Part shown: piece by piece, positions 1 through 3,894 of the stretch | Layout of the letters: each line of letters begins with the position of its first letter | Numbering within the stretch: position 1 is the first letter of the stretch | DNA from: Bacteroidales bacterium UBA1714 | GTDB taxonomy: Bacteria; Bacteroidota; Bacteroidia; Bacteroidales; Paludibacteraceae | Reading direction: 5' to 3' | Assembly (NCBI GenBank): GCA_002317295.1 | Contig: DCIY01000022.1 | Span: 1-7,179, forward strand | Length of the DNA stretch: 7,179 bases | The notes under the pieces: model-generated | Told to the model about the DNA's origin: nothing | Database searches by the model: none | Seen by the model: the letters and a program-made list of their open reading frames with translations, nothing else | Translations under genes and position numbers: made by a program

Positions 1-376
1 TAGGTGTTTTCTCATGATAGCAAGAGCAATATACCATATCAGCATTGGTCGTTTCAGCCCATTGTAAAGCCGAAACAACTCCATCTAACACCAAGTCATC
101 ACCATCCACGAAAGAGATATATTCGCCTTTGGCTTCCTTGAGTCCCCAATTGCGCGCTGCTCCTTGTCGATGATTCTCTGGTTGACATAGTAGGCGGACT
201 TGAGGATGATGAGTAATGTAGTCATTGATGATGTCTCTAGTGTTATCTGTTGAGCAATCGTCAATTACAATAACTTCATAATCTTGGGCAGGTAACTGCT
301 GATGACAAATACTATCAAGGCATCGAATAATATAGTCTTTGCCATTATAAATGGGGACGATATAAGATAGTCTCAT
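1..376 (-). CDS. Family 2 glycosyltransferase, N-terminal part (gene continues beyond the left edge)
   Basis: The first 125 residues of a GT-A fold glycosyltransferase are visible, starting at ATG 376-374. The N-terminus reads SYIVPIYNGKDY (residues 4-15), the usual first strand and nucleotide-binding loop of GT2 enzymes. IDDCSTDNT (38-46) is the nucleotide-sugar binding DD/S motif, GAARNWGLKEAKGEY (72-86) is the conserved GxxxARNxGL segment, and FVDGDD (89-94) carries the metal-binding DxD motif. Family knowledge: such enzymes transfer a sugar from a nucleotide donor in the cytoplasm during assembly of surface polysaccharide. The acceptor and donor cannot be told from this part. It follows glf on the same strand with a 247-bp spacer, so a role in a galactofuranose-containing polysaccharide is plausible but inferred. 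No Shine-Dalgarno sequence is seen upstream of the start, and the region before it is AT-rich. Confidence 0.95.
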   Translation of the reverse strand, partial: MRLSYIVPIYNGKDYIIRCLDSICHQQLPAQDYEVIVIDDCSTDNTRDIINDYITHHPQVRLLCQPENHRQGAARNWGLKEAKGEYISFVDGDDLVLDGVVSALQWAETTNADMVYCSCYHEKTP

Positions 377-391
377 GAGTATATAAAAATT

Positions 392-439
392 TTATAGATT
401 ATATTTCTTAAACACGGCTTTTGCTTGTATATCATTCAT
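392..439 (-). CDS. Candidate 15-residue micro-ORF just upstream of the glycosyltransferase
   Basis: An ATG at 439-437 opens a 15-codon frame (MNDIQAKAVFKKYNL, then TAA) that ends 15 bp before the glycosyltransferase start. AAGGAG lies five bases before this ATG, the best Shine-Dalgarno match in this part of the window. The same frame can also begin at ATG 466, giving 24 residues. It might be a translated leader peptide coupled to the glycosyltransferase, or the last codons of a lost upstream gene whose ribosome site is accidental. No family is recognised. Confidence 0.25.
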   Translation of the reverse strand: MNDIQAKAVFKKYNL

Positions 440-462
440 TGATTCTCCTTGAGTATTAAACT

Positions 463-519
463 TCATTGTAGTTGGTTACAAAGTCCAGATGATTTATTGA
501 GCAATAGTACTAATTCCAT
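463..519 (-). pseudogene. Possible N-terminal remnant of a lost glycosyltransferase-like gene
   Basis: An 18-codon frame from ATG 519 ends KSSGLCNQLQ and then TGA at 465-463. A hydrophobic start followed by SGLCNQL recalls the GGLGNQL / GGLCNRL opening of nucleotide-sugar binding glycosyltransferases such as the GT11 fucosyltransferase type. The frame stops exactly where conservation would be expected to continue, and the next short frame starts with the overlapping ATGA. This could be what is left after an internal deletion, but the match is short and may be chance. Confidence 0.2.
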
Positions 520-529
520 AATATATTTT

Positions 530-580
530 TTATTTCCAAATATTTATCACTTGCTCAATAATGGGAGCCATATAACTCAT
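530..580 (-). pseudogene. Remnant of a second UDP-galactopyranose mutase 3' end
   Basis: Just 43 bp after the glf stop codon there is a second reading frame MSYMAPIIEQVINIWK followed by TAA. It repeats the C-terminus of the intact glf upstream (YYDMAPIIEQVMKLWLS). The shared MAPIIEQV is encoded with different synonymous codons in several positions (for example GCT CCC versus GCA CCG, and GAG versus GAA), so it is not a recent tandem duplication. It looks like the tail of a diverged glf allele left behind when another copy replaced the rest. An in-frame stop lies a short way upstream, and no other part of the mutase is seen in front of it. Confidence 0.6.
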
Positions 581-588
581 TTCATTCT

Positions 589-617
589 TACGACACGCGG
601 TTTAGCCGCTACGACAC
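589..617. repeat. Short direct repeats around a GCGG/CCGC hairpin between glf and its remnant
   Basis: TACGACAC occurs at 589-596 and 610-617. Between the copies lies a small hairpin, GCGG (597-600), loop TTTAG, CCGC (606-609). The block sits exactly between the intact glf stop codon and the second glf C-terminal remnant. It is therefore the likely junction of whatever rearrangement put the two tails side by side. No T-run follows on the minus strand, so it does not look like a terminator. Confidence 0.5.
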
Positions 618-623
618 ACAGCG

Positions 624-1973
624 TTACGATAACCATAATTTCATTACTTGTTCTATAATCGGTGCCATATCGTAGTATTTATACTCTGCTAAGCGGCCAC
701 CAAATAAAGCCTCACCCCGACCCTCTAAGCCCCTTCCGTTGGTTTCCCCAGTAAGGCAACCATTAAGATCTTCGGGGAAGAGGATGCCTTGCTGGTGAGC
801 AAGGGCTCTGTATTGTGCAACCAAGGCGTTATTCTTATCATCATTCACTGGATAATAAGGTTCGGCCCCTACCCGTCCTCCCCCTGTAGGGGAGGTGTTA
901 AATTCTGCCGGATATTCTTCGGAGATGACTGTTTTCGGGCAATCATACACCTGCTGACCAAACATCTCAAAGTGCTTATGTTCAATCACTCGTGTATAAG
1001 GTTCATCATGGCTGGTGTAGTTAATGACCGCATTGCCCTGATAATTGGGAGTATCCTCCACCCTCGTCTTGAAAGTCACTGTTCGCCAATCCAAACGACC
1101 TAACCGATAGTTAAAATATTCATCTATGGGACCGGTATACACAAGGCACTTGGCGATGGAACGCCAATTGGCTTGTGTAATTGCTGATTGCTGGTTGATG
1201 ATTGATGATTGAGCAAAAAAATCACAATCGGTCTTGGTATCAACTCCTTCCAGCAATTTATTGATTAGAACATTATATCCTCCAATAGGAATACCTTGGT
1301 AGCGGTCGTTGAAGTAGTTGTTGTCAAATACAAAACGTACAGGCAGACGTTTAATAATAAATGCGGGAAGATCTTTACAATCGCGCCCCCACTGCTTCTC
1401 GGTATATTCCTTAATCAGTTTTTCAAAGATATCTTTACCAACCAAGCAAAGTGCTTGTTCCTCTAAGTTGAAGGCCTCACCCCATCCCTCTCCTGAAGGC
1501 GAGGGGGTTAGTAACGGTAAACCTTTGACTTGGCGTTGCTGGTTGATTACCATTACAGCCTCGTTTACCTGCTCCGCAATTTTAGCTTTGGCTTCGGCAG
1601 GGGTATGAACATCTGGCCAAAGTTGACAGAAGGTATTCATATTGAAGGGGAGGTTGTATAGTTCACCTTTGTAGTTAGCCACGGGACTATTGGTGTAGCG
1701 GTTGAACTCCACCAATGAATTGACAAAGTCCCACACCTCCTTGTTGTTGGTGTGGAAAATATGGGCACCATATTTGTGCACATTGATACAAGCCTCTCCC
1801 TTACCCTCCCCTAAAGGGAAGGGAATCTGTTCACAGTAGACATTGCCACCAAGGTGTGAACGTTTGTCAATCACAAGGCAGCGTTTACCAGCTTTGCGAG
1901 CAAAATAAGCGAATGTGGCTCCAAATAATCCAGAGCCTACAATGAGATAATCGTATTTGTTTTTGTCCATCAT
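624..1973 (-). CDS. glf: UDP-galactopyranose mutase carrying several repeat-derived peptide insertions
   Basis: This flavoenzyme interconverts UDP-galactopyranose and UDP-galactofuranose in the cytoplasm, supplying galactofuranose for surface glycans. The FAD site VGSGLFGA is at residues 12-19, followed by LVIDKRSHLGGN (33-44). INVHKYGAHIFHT (63-75) is the conserved histidine segment. Further matches to the family are EKQWGRDC, YFNDRYQGIPIGGY, YTGPIDEYFNYRLG, EPYYPVNDDKN (371-381) and FGGRLAEYKYYDM (424-436). At 449 residues it is longer than the usual 365-390. The excess is explained by four G-rich segments ending in GEGxGEA or a variant (around residues 50-61, 155-167, 359-370 and 408-422) and one segment encoded by tandem heptamers (around 254-265). 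All core motifs are intact, so the gene is probably functional. ATG 1973 is followed directly by a second ATG at 1970, and either may be used; no ribosome binding site is evident. The next gene downstream is a glycosyltransferase. Confidence 0.95.
   Translation of the reverse strand: MMDKNKYDYLIVGSGLFGATFAYFARKAGKRCLVIDKRSHLGGNVYCEQIPFPLGEGKGEACINVHKYGAHIFHTNNKEVWDFVNSLVEFNRYTNSPVANYKGELYNLPFNMNTFCQLWPDVHTPAEAKAKIAEQVNEAVMVINQQRQVKGLPLLTPSPSGEGWGEAFNLEEQALCLVGKDIFEKLIKEYTEKQWGRDCKDLPAFIIKRLPVRFVFDNNYFNDRYQGIPIGGYNVLINKLLEGVDTKTDCDFFAQSSIINQQSAITQANWRSIAKCLVYTGPIDEYFNYRLGRLDWRTVTFKTRVEDTPNYQGNAVINYTSHDEPYTRVIEHKHFEMFGQQVYDCPKTVISEEYPAEFNTSPTGGGRVGAEPYYPVNDDKNNALVAQYRALAHQQGILFPEDLNGCLTGETNGRGLEGRGEALFGGRLAEYKYYDMAPIIEQVMKLWLS
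709..737 (-). repeat. G-rich repeat insertion A inside glf (encodes GRGLEGRGEA)
   Basis: On the coding strand the segment ends GAGGGTCGGGGTGAGGC and encodes GRGLEGRGEA directly before the conserved FGGRLAEYKYYDM. Ordinary mutases have only a short loop at this place. The preceding LTGETN, up to about position 755, may belong to the insert as well. It shares its reading frame and orientation with the three other G-rich inserts in the gene. Confidence 0.7.
864..899 (-). repeat. G-rich repeat insertion B inside glf (encodes NTSPTGGGRVGA)
   Basis: The segment separates EEYPAEF from EPYYPVNDD, which are close together in normal mutases. On the coding strand CCCCT-ACA-GGGG forms a small hairpin, followed by GAGGACGGGTAGGGGCC. 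It is the most diverged of the four G-rich copies (GGGRVGA instead of GEGxGEA), which suggests it is the oldest or has been the most freely altered. Confidence 0.7.
1180..1214. repeat. Tandem heptamer repeat inside glf
   Basis: Five seven-base units follow one another on the plus strand: ATTGCTG, ATTGCTG, GTTGATG, ATTGATG, ATTGAGC. Read on the coding strand they give the peptide SSIINQQSAIT (roughly residues 254-265). This lies between TDCDFF and the CLVYTGPIDEYF motif, where most mutases have an unrelated and usually shorter stretch. Because seven is not a multiple of three, the units encode a changing peptide, and the frame is kept only by the total length. Confidence 0.65.
1474..1510 (-). 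repeat. G-rich repeat insertion C inside glf (encodes LTPSPSGEGWGEA)
   Basis: The segment encodes LTPSPSGEGWGEA directly before FNLEEQALCLVGKDIFEKL, a conserved helix of the mutase. On the coding strand, CCCTCGCCTTCAGGAGAGGG forms an imperfect hairpin, followed by ATGGGGTGAGGCC. This is the most complete copy of the four. In one of the alternative frames the leading TAA would act as a stop, so only certain insertion frames are tolerated. Confidence 0.75.
1792..1826 (-). repeat. G-rich repeat insertion D inside glf (encodes IPFPLGEGKGEA)
   Basis: The segment lies between GGNVYCEQ and CINVHKYGAHIFHT; normal mutases have only two or three residues here. On the coding strand, CCCTTCCCTTTAGGGGAGGG is nearly self-complementary and is followed by TAAGGGAGAGGC. 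The insert sits right before the conserved histidine segment near the flavin, so its effect on activity would be worth knowing. Confidence 0.75.
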
Positions 1974-1999
1974 TGCATGATGTTTAGTTTACAACAATA

Positions 2000-2031
2000 A
2001 AGGTCGCCAGGCGTTTACCGCCCGCGACCTT
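2000..2031. repeat. Strong two-part hairpin upstream of glf
   Basis: AAGGTCGC (2000-2007) pairs with GCGACCTT (2024-2031), and inside it GGCG (2010-2013) pairs with CGCC (2019-2022) around a five-base loop. It starts 27 bp upstream of the glf start codon, so on the minus strand it would fold in the 5' leader of glf. No T-run follows it, so a simple intrinsic terminator is unlikely. It may be a leader structure, a protein site, or the first element of the hairpin-rich block that extends to about 2280. Confidence 0.6.
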
Positions 2032-2078
2032 GTTGCTATATATGCACATATAAGGTGTGCCCCTACATAAACAAAAAA

Positions 2079-2159
2079 CGCGGATTTCTGCTTCTGCTTA
2101 TCCGTCTTTTGAGGTCCTAGGAAAACCTATACTGTCGAATAAGCAGTCCGAAATCCACG
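2079..2159. repeat. Long imperfect hairpin in the gene-free region
   Basis: The arms 2079-2104 and 2136-2159 pair in three blocks. GGATTTC (2082-2088) pairs with GAAATCC (2150-2156), CTGCTTAT (2094-2101) with ATAAGCAG (2139-2146), and CG (2103-2104) with CG (2136-2137). The internal loop and mismatches suggest a decayed palindromic element. The right arm reads GAAATCCACGCTGTGT, close to GGAATCCACGCTGGGT inside the 45-bp repeats that flank the neighbouring gene pair (reverse strand), so the elements may be related. Confidence 0.6.
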
Positions 2160-2182
2160 CTGTGTATATTTTCCCCAATAAA

Positions 2183-2216
2183 GTGCCATATGGCACAATA
2201 AGGGTGTACATACACC
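2183..2216. repeat. Two adjacent palindromes
   Basis: GTGCCATATGGCAC (2183-2196) is a perfect 14-bp palindrome. Six bases further, GGTGTA (2203-2208) and TACACC (2211-2216) form a second inverted repeat with a two-base centre. They lie in the 489-bp stretch between glf and the STAS-like gene (1974-2462), in which no convincing gene is seen. They could be binding sites for a dimeric regulator or part of a structured element together with the larger hairpin upstream. Confidence 0.5.
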
Positions 2217-2378
2217 TATGGACATCTACCACTTACTTGTTTCGAACAGTATATATTTGAAATTTCCTAGGTTTCAAAAGATCGATAACAAGCGTTAGTA
2301 AACGCCGTTCGCGATTGGCCATTATGTGGCTTTTCGCGAGTTATTATGTCCCGAAATCTCGCTTGGCGAGTTATCACG

Positions 2379-2423
2379 AGAGGGACGCTTCCCTCCCACT
2401 TACCCAGCGTGGATTCCGTTATT
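2379..2423. repeat. 45-bp direct repeat, left copy
   Basis: This segment is identical over 45 bases to 3323-3367 and in the same orientation. Just before it both copies have ACGA, with one extra A in the right copy. It contains the hairpin GAGGGA-CGCT-TCCCTC. It lies 40 bp beyond the stop codon of the STAS-like gene, so the two copies bracket the ATP-binding/STAS gene pair. Confidence 0.95.
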
Positions 2424-2462
2424 CCAATCTTGCTTAAAGTCCGATTGGTGAGGACTATAGTT

Positions 2463-2795
2463 TTATTTGGCCATCAACACATGGGTTACATTTTGAATGG
2501 TAGCACAATGTATTATGGGAGTAGCAGTTGGACGCTGACGTGGTTGGAAACGGCCTAATGTGACAGCATCTAACATCTTTTGAACAAATGGACTTATATT
2601 AATAGTCTCAACATGTTTCTCACTATGGAGTAAATTGTATAATTCATCGGCAGCAGAACGAGATATTTGCTCAATTCCTTGAAAGTCCAACAAATATTCG
2701 TCATTAACATTCAAAGAAGAAGACAATCCCTCCATCATAAGTCGTGTTCTTAACTCTGCTCCGAATCGTTCTTGTAGCTTCAATATGTGTTTCAT
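2463..2795 (-). CDS. STAS-like (DUF4325-type) protein, predicted partner of the upstream ATP-binding protein
   Basis: The protein has 110 residues if it starts at ATG 2795. LQERFGAELRTRLMMEGL (7-24) fits the opening of DUF4325 proteins (FG..L.TR), and YLLDFQGIEQISRSAADEL (34-52) is the STAS-type strand-turn-helix core. Ser47 aligns with the phosphorylated serine of SpoIIAA-type anti-anti-sigma factors; this alignment is my inference. The 2795 start is chosen because the family's N-terminal motif begins right after it. The later ATG pair at 2738/2735 would remove that motif. The frame stays open upstream to 2891, but that part is the other strand-frame of the ATPase gene and is not DUF4325-like. 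The start overlaps the end of the ATP-binding gene by 92 bp, suggesting translational coupling. The likely role is a small switch protein controlled by its kinase-like neighbour; the target is unknown. Confidence 0.75.
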   Translation of the reverse strand: MKHILKLQERFGAELRTRLMMEGLSSSLNVNDEYLLDFQGIEQISRSAADELYNLLHSEKHVETINISPFVQKMLDAVTLGRFQPRQRPTATPIIHCATIQNVTHVLMAK

Positions 2796-3300
2796 AATTA
2801 AGATTAGAAGATATACCATAGCCCCTATTTTCTGCATTTGGAAGGTCCTTGGTTGAATATCCGTCTTTTGCCAAACCAACAGCCTCTGCATCGCTATTAC
2901 CTATCAAATCAAGGTACTTTTGCGCATGAACGTAACTTCCATAAATAGAGATACCATGGTCAGCTAATACAATCTCCATGCTATCGTTTGAAAAGTTTGC
3001 ATAAATCATTCCCTCATTGGCGCAAGAGTGTTGTTGCATGTTGCATGTCAACTCATCCAACAAATACGAAACTGACTGCGAAAGTTGCGGGTATAAGTTG
3101 CATTCGTTACATAATTGTTGCTCAATACGCCTCAAAACTTGATTGGTAGATTGCTCATCTAACAAAAATTTAACTACGGACTTTGATGGCAAATCCTTGC
3201 AGATTTCAAACAAGACATCTGATAAGTCATTATAGCCCCCTTCTTCCGAATTTATCAATCGATTAAGAAGTTCGTTTAGTATTTGTTGCAAATTTTTCAC
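2704..3300 (-). CDS. GHKL-type ATP-binding protein (anti-sigma/histidine kinase-like ATPase)
   Basis: The 198-residue protein has a helical N-terminal region of about 75 residues and then a Bergerat-fold ATPase domain. LLDELTCNMQQHS (80-92) is the N box with E83, N87 and H91. IVLADHGISIYGSY (110-123) is the G1 box, in which the usual DxGxGI reads DHGISI. STKDLPNAENRGYGISSN (149-166) is the ATP lid and G2 box. No phospho-acceptor histidine domain or membrane segment is seen, so it is better described as a soluble SpoIIAB/RsbW-like ATPase than as a sensor kinase. The start is GTG 3300-3298; no ATG lies in a suitable place and no clear Shine-Dalgarno is present. The last 92 bp overlap the STAS-like gene in another frame. 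A promoter lies about 115 bp upstream, outside the right direct repeat. The pair resembles a partner-switching module, but its substrate and output are not known. Confidence 0.75.
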   Translation of the reverse strand: MKNLQQILNELLNRLINSEEGGYNDLSDVLFEICKDLPSKSVVKFLLDEQSTNQVLRRIEQQLCNECNLYPQLSQSVSYLLDELTCNMQQHSCANEGMIYANFSNDSMEIVLADHGISIYGSYVHAQKYLDLIGNSDAEAVGLAKDGYSTKDLPNAENRGYGISSNLNYETHIEATRTIRSRVKNTTYDGGIVFFFEC

Positions 3301-3322
3301 TTTCTGTTGTTTTCTATTACGA

Positions 3323-3367
3323 AGAGGGACGCTTCCCTCCCACTTACCCAGCGTGGATTCCGTTATT
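3323..3367. repeat. 45-bp direct repeat, right copy
   Basis: Identical to 2379-2423 over 45 bases. It lies 22 bp upstream of the GTG start of the ATP-binding gene, so in the mRNA its GAGGGA/TCCCTC hairpin would sit in the leader close to the start codon. The start-to-start distance between the copies is 944 bp. Confidence 0.95.
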
Positions 3368-3403
3368 TTACGCTATTTTACGTCCTGCGGGGGACGATTT
3401 GCG

Positions 3404-3418
3404 TTTTGCGACGCAAAA
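3404..3418. promoter_or_regulatory. 15-bp palindrome overlapping the -7 box of the ATP-binding gene promoter
   Basis: TTTTGCG (3404-3410) and CGCAAAA (3412-3418) are perfect inverted arms around a single A. On the minus strand the palindrome overlaps the end of the TACTTTTG box and the likely transcription start. This position suits an operator for a repressor, which is an inference. Similar TTTGCG stretches are common just after Bacteroidetes -7 boxes, so it may also be a promoter-context effect. Confidence 0.45.
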
Positions 3419-3445
3419 GTACGAAAAAAATTTGATATATGCAAG
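3414..3445 (-). promoter_or_regulatory. Bacteroidetes-type promoter reading toward the ATP-binding/STAS genes
   Basis: On the minus strand the -7 box TACTTTTG (3421-3414) matches the TAnnTTTG consensus. It is preceded after 20 bases by CTTG (3445-3442), one base from the TTTG -33 consensus. Transcription would start near 3407 and give a leader of about 105 nt that includes the right 45-bp repeat. Confidence 0.65.
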
Positions 3446-3488
3446 AAAAATGCAGAATTTGTGAACAAAAGGGCATTTTTACAAGGCG

Positions 3489-3546
3489 ATTTTGCTAACC
3501 CCACGTTGTTGGCACAACACAATATATTGAGTGGGGTAAGCAAAAT
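3489..3546. repeat. 16-bp inverted repeat with an inner hairpin
   Basis: The arms 3489-3504 and 3531-3546 are complementary except for one A/A mismatch (3497/3538). The 26-base centre contains a further stem, GTTGT (3505-3509) with ACAAC (3514-3518), and the palindrome AATATATT. The whole could extrude as a cruciform. It lies between the ATP-binding gene promoter and the octamer repeats, with no gene to terminate on either side. Confidence 0.7.
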
Positions 3547-3618
3547 GGCGATGAGGCGATTAGGCGAGGAGACGATTGGGCGAGAAGGCGATTGGGCGAG
3601 AAGGCGATTGGGCGGAAG
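3547..3618. repeat. Tandem octamer array (GGCGANNN), nine units
   Basis: Nine consecutive eight-base units begin GGCGA, with small changes: GGCGATGA, GGCGATTA, GGCGAGGA, GACGATTG, GGCGAGAA, GGCGATTG, GGCGAGAA, GGCGATTG, GGCGGAAG. The later units alternate and therefore also form a 16-bp period. The core GCGATTAG is shared with the heptamer array beside rpoC. Frames of about 117 codons open across this array on both strands, but they are repeat-derived and not convincing genes. Confidence 0.85.
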
Positions 3619-3637
3619 ATATAGACCGCTACGCTCA

Positions 3638-3679
3638 TCTAGAAGCGCTAGTAGTTCTAGAAGGCAGATGGTATCTGCC
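3638..3679. repeat. Two adjacent perfect hairpins
   Basis: TCTAGAA (3638-3644) pairs with TTCTAGA (3655-3661), and directly after it GGCAGAT (3663-3669) pairs with ATCTGCC (3673-3679) around a three-base loop. They follow the octamer array in the 594-bp gene-free stretch 3301-3894. No T-run follows on either strand. Confidence 0.55.
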
Positions 3680-3704
3680 AGAATGGACAGACTGAAGGAT
3701 GTAC

Positions 3705-3777
3705 GGTGAGCGCTACAGCGCAGCAAAGCGAAGTGCCAATAGCGAACTGTAGGTGAGCGCTACAGCTCAGCGAAGCG
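3705..3777. repeat. 26-bp near-identical direct repeat pair
   Basis: 3705-3730 and 3752-3777 agree at 24 of 26 positions. Both begin GGTGAGCGCTACAG, which holds the AGCGCT palindrome. The copies are 47 bp apart start to start. They lie about 70-140 bp upstream of the promoter for the DUF3784-like gene. Confidence 0.75.
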
Positions 3778-3840
3778 GTGCTTTGTCCTGAAAAACATTG
3801 TCTACTTTTGGGGGTCGGTGCACTTTTTTTTGTCCCAATA

Positions 3841-3872
3841 TTTGCTTATTCCAAAAAAATGTAGTACTTTTG
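3841..3872 (+). promoter_or_regulatory. Bacteroidetes promoter for the DUF3784-like gene
   Basis: TTTG (3841-3844), a spacer of exactly 20 bases, and TACTTTTG (3865-3872) match the primary sigma factor consensus of this phylum at every specified position. Transcription would begin near 3879, leaving only about 15 bases before the ATG at 3895. A second TACTTTTG at 3803-3810 has a TTTG 17 bases upstream and is a weaker candidate. Confidence 0.85.
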
Positions 3873-3894
3873 CAGTCAATATGAACATTGTCTT

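Noticed and set aside
2252..2259. TATATTTG as a plus-strand promoter -7 box
   Set aside because: There is no TTTG at the right distance upstream and no gene follows on the plus strand for more than 1.6 kb.
2438..2456. AGTCC/GGACT hairpin as terminator of the STAS-like gene
   Set aside because: The stem is only five pairs and the following T-run is weak, so support is insufficient.
2057..2558. Plus-strand frames at 2057-2260 and 2346-2558
   Set aside because: They cross hairpins, palindromes and the 45-bp repeat, have no ribosome site and no recognisable protein, and the second overlaps the end of the STAS-like gene.
2463..3300. A single fused ATPase-STAS protein broken by a sequencing frameshift
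   Set aside because: The ATPase frame continues beyond the G2 box to its own stop, while the STAS frame has a complete family N-terminus with a start codon. Two overlapping genes explain this better, although a frameshift cannot be fully excluded.
3547..3618. Possible CRISPR array
   Set aside because: The units are eight bases and directly contiguous with no spacers, and no cas gene is present.
3353..3726. Open frames of 117-118 codons on both strands
   Set aside because: They run through the octamer array and hairpins, have low-complexity protein, and match no family. They are by-products of the repeat composition.
3795..3833. T-rich and G-rich stretch around 3801-3832 as an insertion sequence end
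   Set aside because: It has the feel of an IS terminus, but no matching opposite end, target duplication or transposase is present in the window.
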